From positions 310,001 to 374,000 of the forward strand of contig NZ_JARHTP010000011.1 of NCBI RefSeq assembly GCF_029223485.1: 64,000 nt of DNA. The letters run 5' to 3'. The translations under genes were made by a program, and so were the position numbers. The DNA is from Streptomyces coacervatus. Its GTDB lineage: Bacteria; Actinomycetota; Actinomycetes; Streptomycetales; Streptomycetaceae. The number at the start of each line of letters is the position of its first letter. Positions within the stretch are counted from its first letter, which is position 1. Positions 31,348-39,025 of this stretch are shown piece after piece. The notes beneath the pieces were generated by a model. That model worked only from the letters and a program-made list of their open reading frames with translations. It did no database searches and was not told the origin of the DNA.

Positions 31348-32823
31348 ATGTCCGACGACGAGAAGAACCCCGCCCGTGAGGTCATCGCCGACTACGCGCA
31401 GGCGCACTTCCGGTACTTCCGTACCGCCGACGGCACCGTGTACGCGCAGCGCAACGGCCACCCCGTGGCCCGGCCGATGCGCTCCCAGGGCACGACCGGC
31501 AGCCATCGCCAAGAACTCATCGTCGGCATGTACAGAGACGGGGTCGGCGTGTTCAACGGGACCGCCCTCAAGGAGGCACTGGACTTGATCGAAGCGCTCG
31601 CGCTGTACGAAGACACGCACGCCGTGAACATCCGCGTCGCCGCAGGGTTCGACGGAGCCACGTGGCTGGACCTGGGCCGCGATGACGGGCAGTCCGTCCG
31701 CATCCACCCGTCGGGCTGGGACATCCTCACCCCCGACCCGCAAGAGGTGTGCTGGCGGCGCACCCAGCTCACCGGCGAACTGCCCCTGCCCGCCAAGGAC
31801 ACCGACGGCAAGGGCATCGACCTGCTGCTGAGGCTGTGCAACTTCGCCAACGCGGAGACCGAATGCCTGGCCATCGCCTGGCTGATCGGCTGCCTTGGAC
31901 CGTCCGTGCCTGTCCCGGCCCCCTTCCTCACCGGCCCGCAGGGCGCGGGCAAGTCCACCGGCGGACGCATGCTCATCAGGATCGTCGAGGGCATGAGCGG
32001 TGACCTGCGCCGCGCGCCGAAAGATGAGGAGAACCTGATCGCGGCGGTCGCGGCCGGATGGGTCACCGCCCTGGACAACCTCTCCCACATGACGCCGGAT
32101 CTCTCGGACGCGATGTGCTGCATCGTCACCGGAGCCGAGAGCGTCAAGCGCGCCCTGTTCACCGACGGGGACGTGTTCCGCGTCGGCTACCGTCGCCCCC
32201 TGCTGCTGACCGGTATCGACGTGGGAGTCATCCGGCCCGACCTCGCGGAACGGCTCCTGCCGCTGCGGCTGGAACGCCCCAAAGTCCGGCGCACTGAGGC
32301 GGAGCTGTGGGCGGAGTACGCGGAGGTTCTGCCTGTCGTTCTCGGGTCTCTCCTGGACCTCACGGTCAAGGTCCGCGCTGTGGAGGCGGAGACCCCCACC
32401 GACCTGCGGATGGCGGACTTCGCGCACCTGTGCGCGCAGCTCGATGCGGCGACCGGCCTGGGGGCGCTCACCGCCTACCGGGCCAGTCTGGACGACCTCA
32501 ACGACGACGTGATCGAGGGCGACCTCCTCGCGCAAACCGTCCTCAGGCACGCCGACACCCTCGAACCGGGCACAGAACAGCGGATGACCTCCACTGAGTG
32601 GCTGCACCTCCTCAGCAGCCTCTACAGCGGCGACGACTGCCGTCCGCTGCCCAAGGGGTGGCCGACCACGGGCAAAGTCCTCTCCGACCGGCTCAAGCGC
32701 CTTCAGCCGACGCTCGCGGCCCGTGGCGTCCTCATCGACTCAGGCCGCACCAGCGAGGGCCGCTACCTCGAAATGAGCCGCCTACACGCCCCACCGCCCA
32801 ACGAGCAGAAGCAGATGTTCTGA
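31348..32823 (+). CDS. P-loop ATPase/helicase partner of the Prim-Pol
   Basis: 491 residues. N-terminal half of unknown fold (residues 1-170); then an ATPase with Walker A TGPQGAGKST (Lys202), a Walker B-like VTALDNLSHM and the arginine-rich RPLLLTGIDVGVIRPDLAERLLPLRL; the C-terminal part (WLHLLSSLYSGDD ... GKVLSDRLKRLQPTLAARGVLI) looks like a winged helix for origin binding. Such ATPases act as the replicative helicase or initiator beside Prim-Pol on excised AICEs. The iteron array lies 165 bases downstream. Confidence 0.85.
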   Translation: MSDDEKNPAREVIADYAQAHFRYFRTADGTVYAQRNGHPVARPMRSQGTTGSHRQELIVGMYRDGVGVFNGTALKEALDLIEALALYEDTHAVNIRVAAGFDGATWLDLGRDDGQSVRIHPSGWDILTPDPQEVCWRRTQLTGELPLPAKDTDGKGIDLLLRLCNFANAETECLAIAWLIGCLGPSVPVPAPFLTGPQGAGKSTGGRMLIRIVEGMSGDLRRAPKDEENLIAAVAAGWVTALDNLSHMTPDLSDAMCCIVTGAESVKRALFTDGDVFRVGYRRPLLLTGIDVGVIRPDLAERLLPLRLERPKVRRTEAELWAEYAEVLPVVLGSLLDLTVKVRAVEAETPTDLRMADFAHLCAQLDAATGLGALTAYRASLDDLNDDVIEGDLLAQTVLRHADTLEPGTEQRMTSTEWLHLLSSLYSGDDCRPLPKGWPTTGKVLSDRLKRLQPTLAARGVLIDSGRTSEGRYLEMSRLHAPPPNEQKQMF

Positions 32824-32837
32824 CCCCGTCCCGGACA

Positions 32838-32877
32838 AGCAAGAGGAGCACCCCCGGCCGCGCGTGCTCCTCTTGCT
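32838..32877 (+). terminator. Terminator of the replication operon
   Basis: Perfect 14-bp inverted repeat (32838-32851 and 32864-32877), 14 bases after the stop of the ATPase gene, followed by GTT. Confidence 0.8.
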
Positions 32878-32987
32878 GTTCGGCGGAACGCCGCCCAACG
32901 GTCGTGCCGCGAAGCGGCTCCTTCTTCACGCTTGAAGCGGCACCGCACCACAACCGACGCCCCTCTTTGTCCTAAGAGGGAAGACGC

Positions 32988-33193
32988 TGCGTCATCTGCG
33001 TCATGCGGACGGAAATACGGCCCCCGGCCTGCGGCTACAGCTATGACGCAGACGACCGTGCCTGCGTCATCCTGCGTCATCTGCGTCATCCGATGACGCA
33101 GCCCATGACGCGCCGATGACGCACCCCCAAAACACTGCGTCACACAAAGCCACAGGTCAGAAGCCCGCATGACGCTGATGACGCAATGACGCA
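32988..33193. repeat. Iteron array of TGCGTCAT, candidate replication origin
   Basis: Ten exact copies of the octamer TGCGTCAT in either orientation: plus at 32988, 32997, 33063, 33073, 33082; minus (ATGACGCA) at 33043, 33093, 33116, 33178, 33186. Three further copies have one mismatch, at 33105, 33136 and 33169. The array fills the gap between the replication genes and xis. Iterons beside a Rep gene usually form the origin; binding by the excisionase is the alternative. Confidence 0.8.
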
Positions 33194-33301
33194 GAAATCC
33201 GAACCTCGGACAGACGCAGGCTCCGGCCCCGCCTGCACTCACCCCATGGCACCTGAACCCACCGTCGCAGCCCCCCACCCCGACGACTGAGGAGCCGCCG
33301 A

Positions 33302-33490
33302 ATGGCACGCCCGCAGATGCTCAAACTCCCCGAAGTCCTCGACGAGATAGGCATGAGCCGCGCCGCCTTCTACCGCATGCGCGCCCGCGGCCAGGCCCCC
33401 CGCCTCCGCAAGCTCCCCAACGGCCAAGTCCGGATCAGCCGCGCCGACTTGGACACCTGGTGGGAGCGCTGCGAAGAGCGCGTTGCCTGA
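33302..33490 (+). CDS. xis: AlpA/MerR-type excisionase
   Basis: 62 residues with a MerR-like winged helix: LKLPEVLDEIGMSRAAFYRMRARGQAPRLRKLPNGQVRISRADLDTWW. Directs the integrase toward excision by bending attL/attR DNA. The ATG has GAGGAG nine bases upstream. It is placed between the iteron array and int, as in other AICEs. Confidence 0.9.
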   Translation: MARPQMLKLPEVLDEIGMSRAAFYRMRARGQAPRLRKLPNGQVRISRADLDTWWERCEERVA

Positions 33491-33504
33491 CGATGCACCC
33501 CCTC

Positions 33505-33530
33505 AAGCCCGCCCCGTACGGGGCGGGCTT
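33505..33530 (+). terminator. Palindromic hairpin between xis and int
   Basis: A 26-bp perfect palindrome (AAGCCCGCCCCGT and its complement) 15 bases after the xis stop, followed by TCTT. It probably limits read-through from xis to int, 20 bases before the int start codon, so it could set the xis/int ratio. Confidence 0.7.
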
Positions 33531-33549
33531 TCTTACTGCCCGGAGAGCC

Positions 33550-34962
33550 ATGCCCCTCACCTACGACGTCCGGATCTACAGCATCGAAACCCGCCGCGAC
33601 CGCCCGAAGCCTTACCGCGTCCGGTGGCTTGTGGGCCCCCAGAAGCATTCCAAGAGCTACACCGTCAAAGCCCAGGCTGACGGCCGTCGCTCGGAACTGA
33701 TGACCGCCCTACGCAAGGGCGAACAGTTCGACGTGGAGACCGGCCTCCCCGCCTCCGAACTCCGCGCGCTCAACGGCTCTGTGACCTGGTACGAGCACAC
33801 ACGCGCCTACATCGACCGCAGGTGGGACACGCTTCCCGCCAAGTCGCGCCGCAACGACGCCGACGCCCTGGCGACCATCACTCCCGCGCTCGTGAAGACA
33901 ACCATCGGGCGACCCTCTCCCCGCGTACTCCGCACCGCCCTGTACGGCTGGGCGTACAACAAGAGCCACTGGCCCCAGGAGCCCCCCACTGAGGTCGCAA
34001 ACGCCCTCCGCTGGCTAGAGAAGAACTCCCTGCTCGTCTCCGCACTCGAAGACCCCGCCACACTCCGTCTCGCTCTCGACGCCCTGTCCACACTGCTCAA
34101 CGGTTCCGTTGCCGCCGCACGCACGGCGCGGCGCAAGCGAGCCTGCCTCAGCGACGTCTTGGGGCTCGCGGTCGAAAGGCGTTACTTCAGCGTTCCAGTC
34201 AATCCGCTGTCCACTGTGAAGTGGTCTGCGCCGAAGTCGACCGAAGAAGTGGATCCGGCGAGCGTCCCCAACCCGCGTCAGGTCCGGGCATTGTTGGAGG
34301 GCGTGCGGAGTCAGGGCGAGCGCGGTGCACACCTTGAGGCGTTCTTCGGCTGCCTGTATTACGCCGCCATGCGGCCCGCCGAAGCAACCGGACTGACCGC
34401 GGACCAATGCCACCTGCCCGAGAGCGGCTGGGGCAAGCTCACCCTTCGCGGCGGGATCGTCCACGCCGGCCGTAACTGGACGGACGACGGTCGGGCCCAC
34501 CAAGACCGCCACCTCAAGGCGCGAGCACAGCGTGACTCCCGCGTGGTCCCGATCCCTCCGCACTTCGTCGCAATGCTTCGTCAGCACATCAAGCGCTACG
34601 GCACGGCTCCGGACGGCCGCCTGTTCCGAACGAGCCGTGGCGGTGTGATTCAGGACACGGGATACGGCGAAGTCTGGGCAGGCGGCCGCGAAGCCGCGTT
34701 GATGACACACGAGTTTGAATCTCCGCTCGCCCGACGGGCGTACGACCTCCGGCTTGCCGGGGTCTCGCTGTGGCTCTACAGCAGAGTCGATCCGATGGAA
34801 GTCGCGCGACGGGCCGGACACTCGGTGGCGGTGCTGCTGCGCGTCTACGCGAAGATTCTGGCTCAAGCCGAGGAGCAAGCGAACAGCCAGATCGAGGCTG
34901 GCCTGCGCGAATGGGACGGAGCTGGCCCGTCCCCCGGGGGACGTATGGGGGACACGCGCTGA
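33550..34962 (+). CDS. int: Tyrosine site-specific integrase of the AICE
   Basis: 470 residues. Integrates the circular element into tRNA-Tyr and, with Xis, excises it. The catalytic set is Arg275 (AAMRPAEATGL), a YDLR box where most family members have HxLR, a histidine in RRAGHSVAVLLRVYAK and the nucleophile Tyr433 in the same segment. Tyr for His at box II also occurs in other AICE integrases, so it need not mean inactivity. The ATG at 33550 has GGAGAG four bases upstream; the frame is open from 33460, but that part overlaps xis and the hairpin. The intact tRNA lies 134 bases past the stop. Confidence 0.92.
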   Translation: MPLTYDVRIYSIETRRDRPKPYRVRWLVGPQKHSKSYTVKAQADGRRSELMTALRKGEQFDVETGLPASELRALNGSVTWYEHTRAYIDRRWDTLPAKSRRNDADALATITPALVKTTIGRPSPRVLRTALYGWAYNKSHWPQEPPTEVANALRWLEKNSLLVSALEDPATLRLALDALSTLLNGSVAAARTARRKRACLSDVLGLAVERRYFSVPVNPLSTVKWSAPKSTEEVDPASVPNPRQVRALLEGVRSQGERGAHLEAFFGCLYYAAMRPAEATGLTADQCHLPESGWGKLTLRGGIVHAGRNWTDDGRAHQDRHLKARAQRDSRVVPIPPHFVAMLRQHIKRYGTAPDGRLFRTSRGGVIQDTGYGEVWAGGREAALMTHEFESPLARRAYDLRLAGVSLWLYSRVDPMEVARRAGHSVAVLLRVYAKILAQAEEQANSQIEAGLREWDGAGPSPGGRMGDTR

Positions 34963-34974
34963 TCAGGCTTGGGA

Positions 34975-35039
34975 CTCACCCGAGACCAGGTGAGACAAGC
35001 CGCGCATTTCGACCCTTGTTCGAATGACGTTGTTCGAAT
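34975..35039. repeat. Repeats in the attP arm: inverted repeat and TTGTTCGAAT pair
   Basis: CTCACC at 34975-34980 pairs with GGTGAG at 34989-34994, and TTGTTCGAAT occurs twice in direct orientation (35016-35025 and 35030-35039, 14 bases apart). Both lie between int and the attachment core, where arm-type integrase or Xis sites are expected. Confidence 0.5.
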
Positions 35040-35045
35040 ACGAAA

Positions 35046-35087
35046 AGACCCCCTCCATTCTGCGTTTCCGCAGTTCGGAGGGGGTCT
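35046..35087 (-). terminator. Element-borne terminator for tRNA-Tyr
   Basis: AGACCCCCTCC (35046-35056) pairs with GGAGGGGGTCT (35077-35087), and CTGCG-TTTC-CGCAG forms the tip; three opposed bases in the middle do not pair. It is a diverged copy of the chromosomal hairpin at 15055-15104, so the element restores both the tRNA 3' end and its terminator. Confidence 0.8.
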
Positions 35088-35095
35088 CTCTCAGC

Positions 35096-35146
35096 GTGGC
35101 GGCGCCAGGATTCGAACCTGGGAAGGCTGAGCCGGCAGATTTACAG
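35096..35146. repeat. attR of the AICE (inside intact tRNA-Tyr)
   Basis: The 51 bases identical to attL at 15111-15161. Identity ends in the anticodon loop, consistent with strand exchange there. Here the 5' half of the tRNA (35147-35178) is chromosomal and the 3' half comes from the element. Confidence 0.93.
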
Positions 35147-35178
35147 TCTGCTCCCTTTGGCCGCTCGGGCACACCGCC
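35097..35178 (-). tRNA. tRNA-Tyr (GUA)
   Basis: 82-base minus-strand tRNA with the long variable arm of tRNA-Tyr. Acceptor GGCGGTG/CGCCGCC (one G-U), discriminator A, anticodon loop CTGTAAA (anticodon GTA), T-loop TTCGAAT. No CCA is encoded. It is the integration target, regenerated by the element. SLP1 is known to use a functional, essential tRNA-Tyr gene. Confidence 0.96.
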
Positions 35179-35412
35179 GGGTTTGCTGCCGTTCGAACCG
35201 CTTTTCGGCGGTGCTCCGTGGCAACGACGTAAACAATACCCGATGCCGAGGGGTGCTTCGCCACCCGATTGATCTGCGCCGGGAGGACGACGGGTGGCTA
35301 GGCTTGTCCGGATGCGGCCCGGGACCACGCCGGGCTCGGCGCCCGCCCCCACGTACGCCGGTACGCACCCGTACGCACCCCCATCACGCACCGATACAAG
35401 GAGCCACAGGAC

Positions 35413-35901
35413 ATGGCCGACTCCAGTTTCGACATCGTCTCGAAGGTCGAGCGGCAGGAGGTCGACAACGCCCTCAACCAGGCCGCCAAGGAGATCTCGC
35501 AGCGCTACGACTTCAAGGGCGTGGGTGCCTCGATCTCGTGGTCCGGTGACAAGATCCTGATGGAGGCGAACTCCGAGGACCGGGTCAAGGCCGTACTCGA
35601 CGTCTTCCAGTCCAAGCTGATCAAGCGCGGAATCTCGCTGAAGGCGCTGGACGCGGGCGAGCCGCAGCTCTCCGGCAAGGAGTACAAGATCTTCGCGTCG
35701 ATCGAGGAGGGCATCTCTCAGGAGAACGCGAAGAAGGTGGCGAAGATCATCCGCGACGAGGGCCCGAAGGGCATCAAGGCGCAGGTGCAGGGCGACGAGC
35801 TGCGCGTCAGCTCGAAGAGCCGTGACGACCTGCAGGCCGTGATCGCCCTCCTGAAGGGCAAGGACTTCGACTTCGCGCTGCAGTTCGTGAACTACCGGTG
35901 A
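35413..35901 (+). CDS. yajQ: YajQ family nucleotide-binding protein (UPF0234)
   Basis: 162 residues. MADSSFDIVSKVERQEVDNALNQA and QRYDFKG start the first of two RRM-like alpha/beta domains; DEGPKGIKAQVQGDELRV is in the second. YajQ proteins bind nucleotides and RNA, and a Xanthomonas member binds cyclic di-GMP. Good family length; ATG preceded by AGGAG. It flanks the tRNA-Tyr site in other Streptomyces too. Confidence 0.93.
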   Translation: MADSSFDIVSKVERQEVDNALNQAAKEISQRYDFKGVGASISWSGDKILMEANSEDRVKAVLDVFQSKLIKRGISLKALDAGEPQLSGKEYKIFASIEEGISQENAKKVAKIIRDEGPKGIKAQVQGDELRVSSKSRDDLQAVIALLKGKDFDFALQFVNYR

Positions 35902-36039
35902 GCCACTGATTCATGGTCACTGAATCATGGTCACTGATTCGTCGCCGCTGACGGACAGCGCACGAGGAAGGGTGGGCACCTGGCGGGTGCCCACCCTTCT
36001 CGCCTGCTGGCTGCGGTCCGGGGGCGTGCTCGGTCGCGC

Positions 36040-36306
36040 TCAGTTGCGCGAGTTGCCGAACAGGATGCGGTAGGCGATCAGGAGGACCAGCGAGCCACCT
36101 ATCGCCGCGGCCCAAGTCGCGCCGTCGTAGAAGTTCTTGGTGATCGGGTGGTCCAGCCAGCGGGCCGAGATCCAGCCGCCGATGAACGCGCCCGCGACGC
36201 CGATGAGAGTCGTACCGATGAAGCCGCCCGGGTCGCGGCCCGGCAGCAAGAACTTGGCGATGGCTCCGGCCAACAGCCCCAGGATGATCCAGCTGATGAT
36301 GGTCAT
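36040..36306 (-). CDS. GlsB/YeaQ/YmgE-family small membrane protein
   Basis: 88 residues with three hydrophobic segments: ISWIILGLLAGAIAKFLLPG, GFIGTTLIGVAGAFIGGWI and ATWAAAIGGSLVLLIAYRILFG; the PGRDPGG and GVAGAFIGG motifs are typical of the stress-associated transglycosylase-associated (Tag) family. ATG at 36306 (MTIISW); the longer frame to 36366 is not supported. Function is poorly known, probably envelope stress. Confidence 0.88.
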   Translation of the reverse strand: MTIISWIILGLLAGAIAKFLLPGRDPGGFIGTTLIGVAGAFIGGWISARWLDHPITKNFYDGATWAAAIGGSLVLLIAYRILFGNSRN

Positions 36307-36394
36307 GCCGTGAACCTGCCCTTCCGCACTGTGTCTGCACTTTCCGGACAGTGTGATTTCAGTCAAGATCCGCTGTGCGTCACGTGCTCTGTTC

Positions 36395-36452
36395 CTGCAC
36401 TTGCTTGTTCTTGGTCTTGCCTGTTCTTGGTCCTGCTTGTTCCTGCTCTGTT
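36395..36452. repeat. TGTTCTTGGTC-type degenerate repeat
   Basis: Short imperfect repeats of TTGTTCTTGGTCTTGC (three variants in a row) between the GlsB-like gene and the APC transporter. It is unusually T-rich for this genome and lies in the region that should hold both promoters. Confidence 0.7.
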
Positions 36453-36510
36453 GATGAGCAGGACGTCACCGCGGCACTCATCGGTTGCAGTGATCAGTAG
36501 GGTGCGAGCC

Positions 36511-37761
36511 ATGGCATCGAGCGGTTCTGCTTCTGAGCTGCGGCGCACACTGGGCGTCGGCGACGCCGTCCTCATCGGGCTCGGCTCGATGGTCGGGGCC
36601 GGGATCTTCGCCGCCCTGGGGCCTGCGGCGCGCGCGGCCGGGTCCGGGCTGCTGCTCGGCCTCGCCGTCGCCGCCGTCGTCGCTTACTGCAATGCCATGG
36701 CGTCGGCGCGGCTGGCTGCCCTGTATCCGGCCTCGGGCGGCACGTATGTGTACGGGCGTGAGCGGCTCGGCTCCTTCTGGGGTTACCTCGCGGGCTGGTC
36801 GTTCGTGGTCGGGAAGACTGCCTCCTGTGCGGCTATGGCGCTCACTGTGGGGGCGTACGTCTGGCCGGGGCAGGCGCACGCGGTGGCGGTCGCGGCTGTG
36901 GTGGCGTTGACCGCGGTGAATTACGGCGGTGTCCAGAAGTCCGCCTGGGTCACCCGGGTGATCGTGGCGGTGGTGCTGGCTGTCCTCGCTTCCGTCGTGG
37001 TCGTGTGCCTGGGGTCCGGGGCGTCCGACGCCGGGCGCCTGGACGTCGGGGTCTCGGGCGGAGTGGGCGGGGTGCTGCAGGCGGCCGGGCTGCTGTTCTT
37101 CGCGTTCGCCGGGTATGCACGCATCGCGACCCTCGGCGAGGAGGTACGGGATCCGGCGCGCACCATCCCGCGCGCGATCCCCTTGGCTCTGGGCATCGCG
37201 CTGGCGGTGTACCTGTGTGTGGCGGTGGCTGTCCTTTCCGTGCTGGGGGCCGACGGTCTCGGGCGCGCGGGTGCTCCGCTGGCCGACGCGGTGCGGGCGG
37301 CCGGGGTGCCGGGGCTGGTTCCGGTGGTGCGGGTGGGTGCCGCTGTGGCCGCGCTGGGTTCGTTGCTCGCCCTGATCCTGGGCGTCTCGCGGACGACGCT
37401 GGCCATGGCCCGGGACCGGTATCTGCCCGGCGCGCTGTCGGCCGTGCATCCGCGCTTCAAGGTGCCGCACCGGGCCGAACTGGCCGTGGGTGCAGTGGTC
37501 GCCGCCCTGGCCGCCACGGTGGACGTCCGAGGTGCGATCGGTTTCTCCTCCTTCGGTGTGCTGGCGTACTACGCCGTGGCCAATGCCTCGGCCTGGACGC
37601 TGAGTTCGGCTCCGACAGCGCGGGCGCAGCCCGCGGTGGGTCTTCTCGGATGCATGGTGCTGGCGTTCTCGCTGCCGGCGGTTTCGGTGGTCGTGGGCGC
37701 GGGAGTGCTGGCGGTGGGCGTGGGCGCCTATGGCGTACGGCGATGGGTGGCTGCCCGGTAG
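36511..37761 (+). CDS. APC-family amino acid permease
   Basis: 416 residues, about 12 TM helices. The N-terminal GVGDAVLIGLGSMVGAGIFAALGPAA is the unwound TM1 motif of amino acid/polyamine transporters, and FFAFAGYARIATLGEEVRDPARTIPRAI is the TM6-TM7 loop signature. Imports an amino acid or amine across the cytoplasmic membrane by cation coupling; substrate unknown. The start at ATG 36511 gives the family N-terminus; a frame to 36148 on the same strand is noise. Confidence 0.9.
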   Translation: MASSGSASELRRTLGVGDAVLIGLGSMVGAGIFAALGPAARAAGSGLLLGLAVAAVVAYCNAMASARLAALYPASGGTYVYGRERLGSFWGYLAGWSFVVGKTASCAAMALTVGAYVWPGQAHAVAVAAVVALTAVNYGGVQKSAWVTRVIVAVVLAVLASVVVVCLGSGASDAGRLDVGVSGGVGGVLQAAGLLFFAFAGYARIATLGEEVRDPARTIPRAIPLALGIALAVYLCVAVAVLSVLGADGLGRAGAPLADAVRAAGVPGLVPVVRVGAAVAALGSLLALILGVSRTTLAMARDRYLPGALSAVHPRFKVPHRAELAVGAVVAALAATVDVRGAIGFSSFGVLAYYAVANASAWTLSSAPTARAQPAVGLLGCMVLAFSLPAVSVVVGAGVLAVGVGAYGVRRWVAAR

Positions 37762-37946
37762 CCAGCTGGGCCGAATAGGGGTCGGGGCGGGTGAGCACCT
37801 GGTCAAGGCGCCGGCAAGGGGGGCATGGCCGACCGGCAGTCAGGGCCGGGCAGGGCGCGTTCTTCCGGCTCTTGGCCCGCGGGGCGGCCCCGCGGTCGCG
37901 CTGCTGGAGGAGCCCCTACAGCGTCGTACGAATGGCGTCGCGGCTG

Positions 37947-38513
37947 CTAGGACGCTCGCGCCTGCGTCGTGCGTATGCGGAATTCCGTCCAAGGAGCCAT
38001 CTCCAGCTCCTCGTTCGTCTCCTCGTACCAGCCCGTGCCGTCGGCCCAGGAGCCCAGCCAGGCCGTAAGGCTGGGGGCGTCGACGTACCAGGCGTGATCG
38101 GCGTCGTCGGCGTTCGGCTCGAAGAGGAGGACGGTGGCTTCCGGGGCGCGGCAGTCCACGCACGCGTACATCGCGCAGCCCCAGTGGGATATCGGCAGGA
38201 CGCATTCGGGCCAGGGCCAGTCGGGGTCCCTGCGGCCGCTCTCGCGGTTGGCGAGGTACTGCACGACGACGGCGGGCTCGCCGGCCGGCGGGCTGTCGAG
38301 GAGGGGCAACAGGCCGTACTCCGGGCCGAATCCGCCGTCTCCTATGCGCAGGTAGAGGTCGGCGAGCAGGGAAGGCAGGGGGAAGCCCAGGGTGGCCTCG
38401 GCACGGGCCAGCGTGGACGCGTCGGCGGGCTCCGGGAGTGAAGGCCAGCCCCACGGGCGGGTGTTGTGTGCCTTGGCTGCCACCCGTGCCAGCAACTGCG
38501 CGTTCTCGGTCAT
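37947..38513 (-). CDS. SMI1/KNR4 (SUKH) family protein
   Basis: 188 residues. The core LARAEATLGFPLPSLLADLYLRIGDGGFGPEYGLLPL is the SUKH signature, with a later CVLPISHWGCAMYACVDC. In bacteria SUKH proteins often serve as immunity proteins for polymorphic toxins, but single genes in Streptomyces are common and usually unexplained. No toxin gene is adjacent. ATG at 38513; an in-frame TTG at 38528 is less likely. Confidence 0.87.
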   Translation of the reverse strand: MTENAQLLARVAAKAHNTRPWGWPSLPEPADASTLARAEATLGFPLPSLLADLYLRIGDGGFGPEYGLLPLLDSPPAGEPAVVVQYLANRESGRRDPDWPWPECVLPISHWGCAMYACVDCRAPEATVLLFEPNADDADHAWYVDAPSLTAWLGSWADGTGWYEETNEELEMAPWTEFRIRTTQARAS

Positions 38514-38632
38514 GGGTTCATGATGCAAGGCGCCACTGACAATCGGGCCGGCCTGTGGACAACCGTCGGGCTGTGGAAAACCCGGTCACTCGGAGGTGGC
38601 GGGCAGGCCGCCCCCGCCTTCGTCCCGCTCGG

Positions 38633-39025
38633 TCAGCGAGTCGCGAACGGCTGGTCCGTCCGCACGATTTCGCGGCCGAGCGGCAGCAGCGAGACCGGGA
38701 TCAGCTTGAAGTTGGCGATGCCGAACGGGATACCGATGATCGTGATGCACAGGGCGACGCCGGTGACGATGTGCGCGAGCGCGAGCCACCAGCCCGCGAG
38801 GACCAGCCACAGAACGTTGCCGATGCAGGAGGGCGCACCGGCGTCGCGGCGCTCGACCGTCGTGTACCCGAAGGGCCACAGGGCATAGACGCCGATGCGG
38901 AACGCCGCGATGCCGAACGGGATGCCGATGATCGTGATGCAGAGCAGAATGCCCGCGGCCAGGTATCCGAGGAACAGCCAGAAGCCGCTCAGGATGAGCC
39001 AGATGACGTTCAGAATGGTTTTCAC
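38633..39025 (-). CDS. YccF-domain membrane protein
   Basis: 130 residues with two copies of the YccF unit: ILLCITIIGIPFGIAAFRIGVYALWPFG and ALCITIIGIPFGIANFKLIPVSLLPLG, each in a pair of membrane helices. The GTG at 39025 overlaps the htpX stop (GTGA), so the two are co-translated. Function unknown; the link with HtpX suggests membrane quality control. Confidence 0.88.
   Translation of the reverse strand: MKTILNVIWLILSGFWLFLGYLAAGILLCITIIGIPFGIAAFRIGVYALWPFGYTTVERRDAGAPSCIGNVLWLVLAGWWLALAHIVTGVALCITIIGIPFGIANFKLIPVSLLPLGREIVRTDQPFATR

Larger units (their letters stand above)
15162..35146. mobile_element. Integrated actinomycete conjugative element (AICE) in tRNA-Tyr, SLP1-type site
   Basis: About 20 kb bounded by a 51-bp direct repeat. 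It carries the full AICE set: tyrosine integrase and AlpA-type excisionase next to the intact tRNA, a Prim-Pol plus ATPase replication pair, a TraB/FtsK-type translocase and no relaxase, small spread-type membrane proteins, GntR regulator and a Nudix gene. SLP1 of S. coelicolor is known to integrate in tRNA-Tyr. The right end regenerates the tRNA. Cargo at the left end (darTG and a double-HTH gene) has visibly lower GC than the rest. The element looks intact: no frameshift was seen in its core genes. Confidence 0.93.

Noticed and set aside
32988..33193. CRISPR array
   Set aside because: Repeats are only 8 bases, occur in both orientations and have irregular spacing; no cas genes. It is an iteron array.
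34672..34760. Integrase inactivated because box II has Tyr instead of His
   Set aside because: The rest of the catalytic set is intact and the same substitution is known to me from other AICE integrases; att sites and xis are also intact.
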